Of a stretch of DNA of 64,000 bases, positions 1-9,301 are shown in pieces. Below the pieces are notes generated by a model. It made no database searches, was not told where the DNA came from, and was given only the letters and a program-made list of their open reading frames with translations. The stretch's first letter is position 1; the number at the start of each line of letters is the position of its first letter. The position numbers and the translations under genes were made by a program. The stretch comes from Rubricella sp038526735. GTDB taxonomy: Bacteria; Pseudomonadota; Alphaproteobacteria; Rhodobacterales; Rhodobacteraceae. The stretch is taken from the NCBI GenBank assembly GCA_038526735.1, contig JBCBGM010000007.1, positions 1-64,000 on the forward strand, written 5' to 3'.

Positions 1-1509
1 CGCCGCACGCCCGATGGCCACTTTGAAACCGTGCCCGCCCGCCGCCTCGTAACCGGAGATGTCATCCTCCTGCGCGCCGGAGATCGCGTGCCCGCCGACG
101 CTCGCGTGATCGAGGGCGAGGGTGTCGTCGAAGAGGCTATGCTCACCGGAGAGCCGATGCCCGCCACAAAACGCGCGGGCGACCCGGTCTACGCGGGCAC
201 CATCAACGGCCGATCTGCCCTCACCCTGTCTGTGGAGAATGCCGGAGACAGCACCGCCCTCGCCCGCATCATCGCCACCGTCGAAGAGGCGCAAGCCGCG
301 AAACTGCCGATCCAAGCGCTGATCAACAAAGTGACGGCCGTCTTCGTGCCGATCGTGCTGCTGATCGCGGTGCTCACATTCCTCGTGTGGTGGGCTTTTA
401 GCGGCGATTTCGCCTTCGCCCTCGTCGCCGCTGTCTCTGTCCTGATCATTGCCTGCCCCTGCGCCATGGGCCTCGCCACGCCGGTGTCTATCATGGTCGG
501 TACGGGTCGCGCGGCAGAGCTCGGCGTGCTGTTTCGGAAGGGCGACGCGCTGCAATCCTTGGCCAAAGTCACGCTCGTCGCCTTCGACAAAACTGGCACG
601 CTGACCCAAGGCGCCCCATCCGTGACCGAGGTGCACACGGCGCAAGGAGTGTCGAAAGCCGAAGCACTCGCCCTCTTTGCCAGCCTGGAGCAAGGCTCCG
701 CGCACCCCATCGCGAAAGCCCTGCTGCAAGAGTCGGAGAAGCACGGCATCCCCCAGCTTGAAGCGTCTGACATCAAGACCTCCGTGGGGCGTGGGGTGAT
801 GGGCAACATCAGTGGGTCAAAGGTCTTCGTCGGATCTACCCGCTTTCTTGAGGAGCAGGGTATCGCGGTGCCCCGCACCGACGCGCAAACCGCAACCCCC
901 GTCCACCTCGCCCGCGATGGACAGTATCTCGCCACCGCCCTTATCGCCGACCCGCTCAAACCAGATGCTCGCGCCGCGATAGACGCGCTCCACGCCCGCG
1001 GCATCAAAACCGCACTGGTGAGCGGAGATACCGAGGCAACCGCCCAAGCCGTCGCCGCGCAAACGGGCATCACAGAGGTCTATGCCTCTGTCCTGCCATC
1101 CGAAAAAGCCGCAATCGTCGAGCAACTCCGCACCAAACACGGCCAGGTCGCGTTCGTCGGGGATGGCATCAATGACGCGCCCGCGCTTGCCTCCGCCACT
1201 GTGGGCATCGCGCTGGGCACCGGAACCGACGTCGCCATCGAGGCCGCCGATGTGGTGCTGATGTCCGACGACATCGGCGCCGTCGTCATCGCGCTTGAGG
1301 CCAGCACCGCAACGCTCGCAAACATCCGCCAAAACCTCGGCTGGGCCTTCGGCTACAACGCCCTGCTGATCCCGGTCGCCGCAGGCGTTTTCTACCCGCT
1401 CGCGGGCGTTTTGCTTTCACCGATGGTGGCAGCGGGCGCTATGGCGCTTTCAAGCGTCTTCGTCGTGTCAAACGCCCTGCGCCTCAAACGCCTGCGCCCC
1501 ACGCTCTGA
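1..1509 (+). CDS. copA: Cu+-translocating P-type ATPase, C-terminal part (N-terminus outside window)
   Basis: Exports monovalent copper across the inner membrane using ATP. The reading frame is open from base 1, so only the last ~502 residues are seen; metal-binding HMA domains and the first membrane helices lie upstream. Visible motifs: the ion-binding CPC in a membrane helix (about residue 152 of this fragment), the phosphorylation site DKTGT (~196), the HP motif in GSAHPIAKA, and the hinge GDGINDAPA (~387). The last two helices carry YN (GYNALLIP) and MxxSS (MALSSVFV), the signature of the Cu+ (P1B-1) class. No copper chaperone or CueR regulator is visible downstream. The family call is firm; the choice between copA and ccoI-like function is inferred. 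Confidence 0.93.
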   Translation, partial: RRTPDGHFETVPARRLVTGDVILLRAGDRVPADARVIEGEGVVEEAMLTGEPMPATKRAGDPVYAGTINGRSALTLSVENAGDSTALARIIATVEEAQAAKLPIQALINKVTAVFVPIVLLIAVLTFLVWWAFSGDFAFALVAAVSVLIIACPCAMGLATPVSIMVGTGRAAELGVLFRKGDALQSLAKVTLVAFDKTGTLTQGAPSVTEVHTAQGVSKAEALALFASLEQGSAHPIAKALLQESEKHGIPQLEASDIKTSVGRGVMGNISGSKVFVGSTRFLEEQGIAVPRTDAQTATPVHLARDGQYLATALIADPLKPDARAAIDALHARGIKTALVSGDTEATAQAVAAQTGITEVYASVLPSEKAAIVEQLRTKHGQVAFVGDGINDAPALASATVGIALGTGTDVAIEAADVVLMSDDIGAVVIALEASTATLANIRQNLGWAFGYNALLIPVAAGVFYPLAGVLLSPMVAAGAMALSSVFVVSNALRLKRLRPTL

Positions 1510-1511
1510 CC

Positions 1512-2405
1512 TCACCCGCGCTTGTAAACGACGCTCAACCGCTGGCCGTTGCGCTCTTCTTTGAGGTTATGGGTGACCTGAGAAAAACCGGACTCGACAA
1601 ACAGCTCGTGGATGGTCGCTTCGCTCAGCCAATAGGCAAAATCCACCATCCCGGCAAAAGGCGCAAAGCTGATGTTGGGCTCTTTGTAGCGAAACACGTT
1701 GTAGGCCTTGCCGTTGATCTCAATCGAGGCGTTCTCTTGGCCCGGTGCACAAATCTGAGTGTCCAGCAGTGCCAAGGATCGCGTGTTTGCTAGCACCTTT
1801 TGCAAGTGCTCAATTGGGCGCGCGAGATGGTACAAAACACCAACGTGGTGGCACACATCCGCCTCTGGCAACGGCTTGTCGATTTCTTCCAGGTCGATCA
1901 GTTGCACATCGGGGCGATGCCCCAGCAGCCAGGTGCGGGCCATGGTTTTGATGCAGTTCTCAACCCGGCCATCAATCGCGATCACATCCGCAAAAGCGTC
2001 GCACAGCTGAGAGGTATGGTTGCCCTCAAAACACCCATATTCGACCGCGGTGAGGGTCTCTGGGCTGTCTGCAAGCGCAACAAGGTTTTTGATCCGTGGG
2101 TCATTCAATCCGTCCGGACGATGCCGCTTGCGGTTGGTGTAGATATTGCCCGCTGCGCGGCCCTTGTCGTCAACAAAGAACGAGAACCACGGAAGCAGCG
2201 CGTTGAGCCTGTCAAATGCAGAGTCGTCGAGGTCAACCTTGTGCTTTTCAACCGGTGCAAAGGCCTCTTGAGGCTCCGTCTCTGACATCATTTTCGCGAC
2301 AATGCGATCTGCCATCGCCTGGCGTTCTTCGACACTGTCCAGATGAGCCGCTTTGGAGATTTCATCTAAAATGATGCTGTGAGCTTCGCCAGTGATTTTG
2401 AGCAT
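1512..2405 (-). CDS. class I SAM-dependent methyltransferase-like protein
   Basis: 297-residue protein with a Rossmann methyltransferase core in its second half: motif I-like VEYGCFEGNHT, an acidic residue at the end of strand 2 (IAIDGR), and a motif-IV-like stretch DVCHHVGVLYHL. The first ~90 residues form an acidic, helical N-terminal region I do not recognise. Substrate unknown. It ends 2 bases from the stop of the convergent copper ATPase and stands alone on its strand. The start ATG at 2405 has a purine-rich stretch upstream. Could act on a small molecule or a sugar; nothing nearby decides this. Confidence 0.75.
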   Translation of the reverse strand: MLKITGEAHSIILDEISKAAHLDSVEERQAMADRIVAKMMSETEPQEAFAPVEKHKVDLDDSAFDRLNALLPWFSFFVDDKGRAAGNIYTNRKRHRPDGLNDPRIKNLVALADSPETLTAVEYGCFEGNHTSQLCDAFADVIAIDGRVENCIKTMARTWLLGHRPDVQLIDLEEIDKPLPEADVCHHVGVLYHLARPIEHLQKVLANTRSLALLDTQICAPGQENASIEINGKAYNVFRYKEPNISFAPFAGMVDFAYWLSEATIHELFVESGFSQVTHNLKEERNGQRLSVVYKRG

Positions 2406-2606
2406 TCGACTCTCCTTAGACCGCGGGTCTGCCTTACTGTGGGAATCCCGGGTCGTCCATCAGGAGATTGTCGCGCAGGAATGCGCGTCAGCCGCAAAAA
2501 GCGACCAGATGGGCAAGGCGGGCGCTCTGCCGAACGGGGACGCTACAGCCTAAGCCTCCAGCGTGCCACCTTAGGCATTGCATCCGCTGGACGTTGAACC
2601 CAGCTA

Positions 2607-2621
2607 TGTTATAACATAACA
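2607..2621 (+). promoter_or_regulatory. Zur-box-like operator upstream of the CobW-family gene
   Basis: Perfect inverted repeat TGTTAT-aac-ATAACA, 67 bases upstream of the CobW-family start. It matches the known proteobacterial Zur core GTTATAnTATAAC at all but one position. It overlaps a plausible promoter (TTGAAC at 2594-2599). Zur represses such genes when zinc is plentiful, and zinc-chaperone COG0523 genes are classic members of its regulon, so the site and the gene support each other. Zur binding itself is inferred. Confidence 0.8.
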
Positions 2622-2687
2622 CGTATCTGAAACGCACCAAAACCCAGCACCTGCCGTCTGAAACCGGGCGCTCGCGAGGAGAAATTC

Positions 2688-3902
2688 ATGGCTGATACAC
2701 GCTTACCCGTAACGGTTCTGTCGGGCTTTCTTGGGGCCGGAAAAACCACGCTCCTCAACCGTATTCTCAACAACCGCGATGGCCGCCGTGTCGCGGTGAT
2801 CGTCAACGATATGTCAGAGGTGAACATCGACGCTGACCTCGTGCGGGAGGGTGGCGCCAACCTCAGCCAGACCGAAGAAACGCTTGTCGAGATGTCCAAC
2901 GGCTGCATTTGCTGCACCCTGCGCGATGACCTCTTGGCAGAGGTGCGCCGCTTGGCGGGGGAGGGGCGGTTTGACTACCTCCTCATCGAATCCACCGGGA
3001 TCTCAGAACCGCTGCCCGTCGCCACCACCTTCGATTTTCGCGATGAGATGGGGGAGAGCCTGTCTGATGTCTCCCGCCTCGACACGATGGTGACGGTCGT
3101 GGATGCGGTGAACCTGCTGCAAGACTATTCCAGCCAAGACTTCCTCAGCGACCGGGGGGAGACGTTGGGCGAAGAGGATGAGCGCACCCTTGTGCATCTC
3201 CTGACTGATCAGATCGAGTTTGCCGATGTGGTGATTCTGAACAAAACCACCGACGCGGGCCCCGAGCGCACCGATGCCGCGCGCAAAATCATCCGCAGCC
3301 TCAACGGCGATGCCAAGATCATCGAGACGGACCACTCCGACGTGCCCGCCGACGACGTGCTCAACACCGGCCTCTTTGACCTCGAAAAAGCCCATGAGCA
3401 CCCGATGTGGGCCAAAGAGCTCTACGGCTTTGCCGACCACACGCCCGAGACCGAGGAATACGGCGTCACAAGCTACGTCTACCGTGCACGTCAGCCGTTC
3501 ATCCCTGAAAAGGTCATGGATATTTTGAGCGGGGAGCTTCCGGGCGTCATCCGCGCCAAAGGCCATTTCTGGATCGCAACCCGCCCGGATTGGGTCGCGG
3601 AGTTTTCGCTCGCGGGCACGCTCTCGTCGGTGTCTCCGCTCGGCACATGGTGGGCAGCCGTTCCGCAAGAGCGCTGGCCTGATCACCAGGCCGCGCGCGA
3701 CTACATGCAGCAAAACTGGCAAGAGCCCTGGGGCGACCGCCGGCAAGAGCTGGTGTTCATCGGTGCAAACATCGACTGGCCCGCTCTGAAAGCCCGCCTC
3801 GACGCGGCCCTCGTGCCCGCGATGGCTGGCACGTCGCTGCAAAGCCTCCCAGACTTCCCAGACCCGTTCCCATCCTGGCGGCGGGCAGAGGAAGCGGCTT
3901 AA
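2688..3902 (+). CDS. CobW/COG0523 family zinc-chaperone GTPase (ZigA/YjiA-like)
   Basis: A G3E-family GTPase of 404 residues that likely delivers zinc to client enzymes under zinc shortage. Walker A GFLGAGKTT at residues ~13-21; metal-binding CxCC in NGCICCTL (~77-80); switch/Walker B-like ESTGISEP; G4 motif ILNKTTD (NKxD variant). A CobW C-terminal domain covers the last ~120 residues. The putative Zur box upstream points to zinc rather than cobalamin biosynthesis, and no cobalamin genes are nearby. GAGGAG lies just before the ATG at 2688. A GC-rich hairpin with a T run follows. Confidence 0.9.
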   Translation: MADTRLPVTVLSGFLGAGKTTLLNRILNNRDGRRVAVIVNDMSEVNIDADLVREGGANLSQTEETLVEMSNGCICCTLRDDLLAEVRRLAGEGRFDYLLIESTGISEPLPVATTFDFRDEMGESLSDVSRLDTMVTVVDAVNLLQDYSSQDFLSDRGETLGEEDERTLVHLLTDQIEFADVVILNKTTDAGPERTDAARKIIRSLNGDAKIIETDHSDVPADDVLNTGLFDLEKAHEHPMWAKELYGFADHTPETEEYGVTSYVYRARQPFIPEKVMDILSGELPGVIRAKGHFWIATRPDWVAEFSLAGTLSSVSPLGTWWAAVPQERWPDHQAARDYMQQNWQEPWGDRRQELVFIGANIDWPALKARLDAALVPAMAGTSLQSLPDFPDPFPSWRRAEEAA

Positions 3903-3908
3903 AACAAC

Positions 3909-3941
3909 GCGGCGGGCGAAGGAAACTAGCCCGCCGCTTTT
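3909..3941 (+). terminator. Rho-independent terminator after the CobW-family gene
   Basis: Perfect 9-bp stem GCGGCGGGC / GCCCGCCGC with an 11-base loop followed by TTTT. It starts 7 bases after the stop codon. Confidence 0.85.
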
Positions 3942-3989
3942 CGTTTAGACCAACTTCAAGACGTTCTCGTCAGTGACGACACGCAGCTC

Positions 3990-4622
3990 TCAGCGTCGCA
4001 GCCCACCCATCACCAACGCAATATGCTCGTCGAGATACCGATCAAAATCGATCGGCTCAATCTCGGCAAATAGGATCTGCCAAAGCGACAGCATAATCGC
4101 CGGGGCTGCGATCATCCGGTGATAGTGCGGCACCGCTTCGGCAGAGATTTCTTGCCGCGCCACGCCCCGCTCAAGCACCCCCGCCATCATCGCCTCGGCC
4201 GGGGTGATTACCCGCTCATGGTAGAGCTTCAGCAACTCCGGAAAGCGCGGGCCCTCTGTCACCATCGTGCGCAGGATCGTGCTGGCACTGCCTTCGGCGA
4301 TCTGACCGTAGAATCGCGAGAGGATGAGCCGCAACAACTCTTCGGTCGTACCGTCAAAGCTCTGGCTCAGGGCACCCACATCCGCGAGCGTCGCCTCCAG
4401 ATGCGCTTCAACAGCGGCCTCAAACACCGCTTCTTTGTTTCTGAAATATAAATAGATCGTTCCCTTAGCGATCCCGGCACGCTTGGCGATGTCCTCAAGG
4501 CGGGTGCGCTCAAAGCCCCGCTCGGCAAATTCAGCGAGGCCCGCCGCAACAATCTCTGCGGGGCGCTCTTCTTTTCGGCGATGCCGGACGCGGGTTTCTT
4601 GAGTGTTTAGCATGTCTTGCAT
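3990..4622 (-). CDS. TetR/AcrR family transcriptional repressor of the divergent efflux pump
   Basis: About 210 residues. The TetR DNA-binding domain lies at residues ~20-65 with the typical helix-turn-helix (LEDIAKRAGIAKGTIYLYF followed by KEAVFEAAV). The C-terminal ligand-binding part contains many alanines and hydrophobics and resembles the AefR/AcrR class. The frame is open further upstream to 4739, but the ATG at 4622 is preferred because AGGAGG lies about 10 bases before it. It is divergent from the RND efflux pair, and a perfect palindrome sits between them, so local repression of the pump with inducer release is likely. The inducer is unknown. Confidence 0.9.
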   Translation of the reverse strand: MQDMLNTQETRVRHRRKEERPAEIVAAGLAEFAERGFERTRLEDIAKRAGIAKGTIYLYFRNKEAVFEAAVEAHLEATLADVGALSQSFDGTTEELLRLILSRFYGQIAEGSASTILRTMVTEGPRFPELLKLYHERVITPAEAMMAGVLERGVARQEISAEAVPHYHRMIAAPAIMLSLWQILFAEIEPIDFDRYLDEHIALVMGGLRR

Positions 4623-4794
4623 CCTAAATAGCCCTCCTGCCCTTGCCCGTCCAACACACCTGCGCGCCGCAGACCAGATATCCGCCGGGCGCTCAGTTTT
4701 AAACAGTTTCGCGATGGGACGCGAACAAATCCATATCACGCGAAGTCACGTACATGCTTGAACACCCGGCCGAAAACACCAATTGTGCCCTTAC

Positions 4795-4808
4795 TGACCG
4801 TGCGGTCA
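4795..4808. promoter_or_regulatory. Palindromic operator for the TetR-family repressor
   Basis: Exact inverted repeat TGACCG-TG-CGGTCA in the divergent region, 18 bases before the adaptor gene start. Length, symmetry and position fit TetR-family operators that occlude the pump promoter. The site also argues that the adaptor gene starts at 4827 rather than at the upstream in-frame ATG at 4758, which would put the operator inside the coding region. Confidence 0.7.
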
Positions 4809-4826
4809 TTAACAGGAGTGAAGCGG

Positions 4827-6029
4827 ATGAGCGAGCAACCCAGACGTCGCGTGTCGATCCTTGGGGACATCTTTTGGGCCATTGCCGCTGTGGCAATCGT
4901 TTGGGGAGGGTTCGCAGGTTTCGGCTGGTTGCAGTCCCTCCGCGTGCCCGTAGAGCCCGCCCCGATTGAGCGCGTTGTTCAATCGGTCGAGACCGCACCG
5001 CTTACCCCCTTCACCGATCCGCTGCCGGTGCGTGGGGAGGGCTTCATCCGCGCGGACCGCGCCCTCGGCATCGCCGCGCAGGTGAATGGTCGCATCGTTG
5101 AGCTGCACCCCGCCATTGAGAGCCTCGGCCGCTTCGCCGAAGGAGATGTCCTCTTCCGCCTCGATGACCGCGCCGCTCGTGCGAGCATCGAGGCGGAAGA
5201 GGCAGAGCTTGCCTCCACCCAAGCCCGCCTCGACCTGAACGAGACGCAACTGCGCCGCGTTCGCACCCTCCGCGAGCGGGGCGTTGCTTCACAAGACCGC
5301 CTCGACCAGCTTGAGTCTGCCTCAACCGAACTCCGCGCCTCCCTCGCGTCGATTCAGGCCAACCTGCAATCCGCGCAGGTCACGTTGGAGGACCTCACTG
5401 TCACCGCACCCTTCGCCGGCGCCGTTCTCGCACAGAACGCAGAGATCGGCTCGGTCGTCTCGCCCGGTCAAAGCGTGGCCGAGATTTACACCGCCGACGC
5501 GCTTGAGGTCGTGATTTCCCTCACCGAAGACGAGGCCGCCCTGATCCCCGGCCTCTTCTCCGGTGAGGCCGCGGCCGCTCAAGTCTCTGCCCGGTTTGCG
5601 GGCCGTGAGCTTGTGTGGGCCGCCGAAGTCTCTCGCGTGGACGCTCAGCTAGACACGGGTACCCGCACGCTCAACGTCGCCGTGCGCCTGCTCGGCGGCC
5701 TGCCCAGCGTGAGTGACCGGCTGCCCTCCGGCACTCCGCCTGCGCTGCTCAACACCTATGCGAATGTGATGATCGAGGGCGCACAGCCCATCGACGTGAT
5801 CGCCGTGCCCTCAAGTGCGGTTCGCGACGGCGGACAACTGTGGCTTGAGGAGGACGGTCGGCTCGCCATGCGTGACGCCCAGATCGTACATATCGACGCC
5901 GAAACCGCCTTTATGCAGCTCCCGTCGATCAGCCCGACCGCATCGCTCATCGTCTCCAGCCTCGACAGGCCGGTGGACGGCATGCCCGTGACCGTCACCA
6001 ACCGCACCGCCTTGGCTGCGGCGGAGTAA
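4827..6029 (+). CDS. RND efflux periplasmic adaptor (membrane fusion protein)
   Basis: 400-residue membrane fusion protein bridging an inner-membrane RND pump to an outer-membrane channel. An N-terminal anchor helix spans residues ~14-37. It is followed by a lipoyl half-motif (RVDR-free, GRIVELHPAIE), a coiled-coil hairpin rich in E, L, R and Q (~100-170), the second lipoyl half (VTAPFAGAVLAQ) and a beta-barrel region. AGGAG lies 8 bases before the ATG at 4827. The permease gene starts 6 bases after the stop, so they form one operon. No TolC-like gene follows, so the channel is probably encoded elsewhere. Confidence 0.92.
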   Translation: MSEQPRRRVSILGDIFWAIAAVAIVWGGFAGFGWLQSLRVPVEPAPIERVVQSVETAPLTPFTDPLPVRGEGFIRADRALGIAAQVNGRIVELHPAIESLGRFAEGDVLFRLDDRAARASIEAEEAELASTQARLDLNETQLRRVRTLRERGVASQDRLDQLESASTELRASLASIQANLQSAQVTLEDLTVTAPFAGAVLAQNAEIGSVVSPGQSVAEIYTADALEVVISLTEDEAALIPGLFSGEAAAAQVSARFAGRELVWAAEVSRVDAQLDTGTRTLNVAVRLLGGLPSVSDRLPSGTPPALLNTYANVMIEGAQPIDVIAVPSSAVRDGGQLWLEEDGRLAMRDAQIVHIDAETAFMQLPSISPTASLIVSSLDRPVDGMPVTVTNRTALAAAE

Positions 6030-6035
6030 ACTCAG

Positions 6036-9000
6036 ATGAATGCTGTGATCAAATGGATGACGGAGCACCCCGTCGCCGCAAACCTGACGATGATTTTCGT
6101 GATCCTGGCGGGCATGTTCTCCGCCAGCACGCTGCCACAAAAAACCTTCCCTGAGTTCACGCTCGACGCCATCGCCGTTTCGGTGGAGTACCAAGGTGCG
6201 ACGCCCGAAGAGGTCACCCAGTCAATCATCCGCCCGATTGAGGAGCAAATCTCGGGCATCGACGGCATCGATCAGATCACGGCCACCGCGCTCTCTGGCC
6301 GTGGCTCTCTCACCGTGCAGCTCTTTGTCGGCGTCGATGTTGCCGAAAAGCTCGACGAGATCCGCACAGAGATCGACAGCATCACCTCCTTCCCGACCGA
6401 GGCCGAAGACCCCACCGTCATCCAAGCCTCCAACCAAACCCGCGTTCTGGAGCTGATGCTCTTCGGCCCCGCCTCTGAGCGTGTGTTGAAAGAAGAGGCG
6501 GAGCGGCTGAAGGACGAGCTTCTTGAGCTGTCGTCCGTCTCGCTCGTGCAAACCGCCAACACCCGCCCCTATGAGGTGTCGGTGGAGGTCGATCGCGACA
6601 CGCTCAACGCTTACGGTCTGACCATCGCTGACATTGGCCAAGTGATCGCCGCCAACTCGCTAGAGCTGACGGGCGGCGAGATTGAGACGGACGCCCTCTC
6701 CATCCCCCTCCGCACCCTTGGGCGCAACTTCAACCAAGCTGATTTTGAGAGCATCGTCCTCTTGACCAATGCCGACGGCGCGCAAGTGCGCCTCGGCGAT
6801 GTCGCCCGTGTCGTTGATGGGTTTGAGGACACTGACCTCCTGGTCAACTTCAACAGCCAGCCCGCCGCCGCCATCAACGTGTTTCGCGTGGGCAACGAGC
6901 AGGTGCTCGACATCGTGGATCAGGTGCAAAACCACCTCGATACCGAGTTCCGCCCCACATTGCCTGAGGGCCTCGACGTGCGGCTCTGGCAAAACGATGC
7001 CGAAGAACTCGGCAACCGCCTCAACCTCCTGATCGACAACGCCATCCTCGGGCTTACCCTGGTGGTGATCTGCCTGGCCCTCTTCCTCGACCTGCGCCTC
7101 GCTTTCTGGGCCGCCTGGGGCATCGGCATCGCGTTTGCGGCGAGCTTCGTGGTGCTGCAAATCCTCGGCATGTCGATCAACCAGATCTCCCTCTTCGGGT
7201 TCATCCTAGCCATTGGGATCGTCGTGGATAACGCCATCGTCATTGGCGAAAACATCTACAAAAACGGCGAAAAGGGTGAAAGGCCCATGGCCGCCGCCGT
7301 GAAAGGGGCGCAGCGCGTTGCCATCCCAGTGATCTTCTCGGCACTGACCACCATCGTCGCCTTCGTGCCGCTGCTGCAATTGCCCGGCGTGCTGGGCAAA
7401 TTCCTCGGCGACATCCCCACGGTCGTGATCACCGTCCTGACGCTCTCGCTCATCCAGTCGCTGATCATCCTGCCCCGCAACCTCGCCTCCCTCGACGTAG
7501 ACCCGAACCGCCCCCGCAACATCGTCTTCCGCACGGTAGATCTGTTGCGTCGCCCCGTCGATGCGGGGGTGAAATGGTTCATCCGCGTGCCGCTCGACGC
7601 GCTCCTGCGTTTCTCCGTCCGCCGTTTTCTCGTGCCCATCGCAATGGTCATCGCGCTGATGACCATGACCATCGGCCTCTTGGCGCACGGCTTCGTCCGC
7701 TTTGAGTTCTTCCCCTCCATCGAGGGCAAGATCGTCACCGCCGATATCGAGATGAACGACGGTACCACCGTTGGCCGCACCGCCGCCGTGGCAGAGATCG
7801 TGCGCAGTGCCGCCGAGCGCGCCGGAGAGCGCATTCAGGCGACCCTGCCCGAAGATCACCCCGCCATCATGGAAGGTGCGTTGATGATCGTCGGCCAGGG
7901 CCCATTCCAGGGCGGCCCCGAGGGCGGGAGCGCTGCCGCAGGCGGTGAGCTCGCAAATGTGGTCGTCCGCCTGATTGATCCGGCCTTCCGCGACTTCCCC
8001 ACCAGCACCTATGAGGACATCTGGCGCGAGGAGATCGGCACGCTCACCGGCGTCAAACGCCTCTCTATCTCTGCCTCTCTCGTCGATCCGGGCGCGCCCA
8101 TCGCGCTGGAGATGTCGCTGCCCGACGCGCAAGACATCTCCCCGGTGGTGCAAGAGGTGCGCGACCGGCTCGCCGCAATCCCTGGCGTCTTCGACATCGA
8201 AGACAACCAGAGCGGCGGCAAGCTGGAGTACACGCTCTCTCTCAAGGACGAGGCGCGCGTCTATGGCCTGACCCTGCAAAACCTCGCCACGCAGGTGCGC
8301 GATGCTTATCAGGGGCTAGAGGCCACCCGCGTGCAGCGCGGTGCGGATGACGTCAAAGTCTTCGTCCGGCTGCCGAGCGAAGAGCGCAACTCCATCGCGG
8401 ATCTGTACGACACCAGCATCCGCACCCCCGCCGGCGCGCTTATCCCGCTAGAAACGGTGGCAACGCTCAATGAGGGCCGCGCGCCCGCCCAAATTTCCCG
8501 CCGCGACGGCCGCACGATCACCACTGTGACGGCGGATGTGGACGTCGCCGTCGTCACCAGCAACGAGGCCAACGCGATCATCACCTCCGAGATCATCCCA
8601 GATCTCAGCCAACAATACCCGGACCTCGCCATCGCGTTTGGTGGAGAGCAAGAGACCCAGGGCGACGCACAGGTCGCGCTGCAAGCCGCAGGCCTCGGCG
8701 CGCTCTTCGTGATCTATGCTCTGTTGGCCCTGATCTTCCGCAGCTACTGGAAGCCTATCGTCGTGATGATCGCCATCCCCCTCGGTCTGATCGGCGCCAT
8801 CACGGGCCACCTGATCATGGGCATTCCGCTGACGCTCTTGTCGATCTTCGGAATCATTGGCCTCTCAGGCGTGGTCATCAACAACAGCCTCGTGATGATC
8901 GACCTCTACAACGAGTATCTGGAGCAGGGGATGGAGCCCGCAGACGCCGTGGTTGAGGGCACCAAAGACCGCTTCCGCCCAATTCTGCTGACCTCGGTGA

Positions 9001-9224
9001 CGACGTTCCTTGGCATCTTCCCGCTGATCTCCGAGCAGTCGCTGCAGGCGCAATTCCTGATCCCGCTCGGCGTCTCCATCGGCTACGGGGTATTGTTGGG
9101 GACCGTGATTATCCTGCTCGCCGTTCCGGCGGTTTTCATGCTGTTCCTGAGGGTGGGGCAGGCCCTCTCCTGGCTCTGGACCAAAACCCTCGCCCGAGCC
9201 TTTAGGCCGGTGGAGGTGGGGTAG
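6036..9224 (+). CDS. RND-family efflux permease (AcrB/MexF-like)
   Basis: 1062-residue inner-membrane antiporter of the size and layout of the HAE families: helix 1 at the N-terminus, a large periplasmic loop, helices 2-6 (~335-480), a second loop and helices 8-12 (~880-1050). The helix 4 motif reads GIVVDNAIV, so the second of AcrB's two relay aspartates is Asn here. The helix 10 segment reads IGLSGVVINNSLV, with no lysine at the place of AcrB Lys940. This suggests an RND branch with an altered proton relay. Substrates cannot be predicted. It is co-transcribed with the adaptor and followed by a gene-poor stretch. Confidence 0.93.
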   Translation: MNAVIKWMTEHPVAANLTMIFVILAGMFSASTLPQKTFPEFTLDAIAVSVEYQGATPEEVTQSIIRPIEEQISGIDGIDQITATALSGRGSLTVQLFVGVDVAEKLDEIRTEIDSITSFPTEAEDPTVIQASNQTRVLELMLFGPASERVLKEEAERLKDELLELSSVSLVQTANTRPYEVSVEVDRDTLNAYGLTIADIGQVIAANSLELTGGEIETDALSIPLRTLGRNFNQADFESIVLLTNADGAQVRLGDVARVVDGFEDTDLLVNFNSQPAAAINVFRVGNEQVLDIVDQVQNHLDTEFRPTLPEGLDVRLWQNDAEELGNRLNLLIDNAILGLTLVVICLALFLDLRLAFWAAWGIGIAFAASFVVLQILGMSINQISLFGFILAIGIVVDNAIVIGENIYKNGEKGERPMAAAVKGAQRVAIPVIFSALTTIVAFVPLLQLPGVLGKFLGDIPTVVITVLTLSLIQSLIILPRNLASLDVDPNRPRNIVFRTVDLLRRPVDAGVKWFIRVPLDALLRFSVRRFLVPIAMVIALMTMTIGLLAHGFVRFEFFPSIEGKIVTADIEMNDGTTVGRTAAVAEIVRSAAERAGERIQATLPEDHPAIMEGALMIVGQGPFQGGPEGGSAAAGGELANVVVRLIDPAFRDFPTSTYEDIWREEIGTLTGVKRLSISASLVDPGAPIALEMSLPDAQDISPVVQEVRDRLAAIPGVFDIEDNQSGGKLEYTLSLKDEARVYGLTLQNLATQVRDAYQGLEATRVQRGADDVKVFVRLPSEERNSIADLYDTSIRTPAGALIPLETVATLNEGRAPAQISRRDGRTITTVTADVDVAVVTSNEANAIITSEIIPDLSQQYPDLAIAFGGEQETQGDAQVALQAAGLGALFVIYALLALIFRSYWKPIVVMIAIPLGLIGAITGHLIMGIPLTLLSIFGIIGLSGVVINNSLVMIDLYNEYLEQGMEPADAVVEGTKDRFRPILLTSVTTFLGIFPLISEQSLQAQFLIPLGVSIGYGVLLGTVIILLAVPAVFMLFLRVGQALSWLWTKTLARAFRPVEVG

Positions 9225-9301
9225 GGGTTACGTGGGCGCGCGCGGCGGTGGCTGTTCACCAATGTCCCCATTGAGCCCGGCTCTACCCTCGAAGACGCAG
9301 T

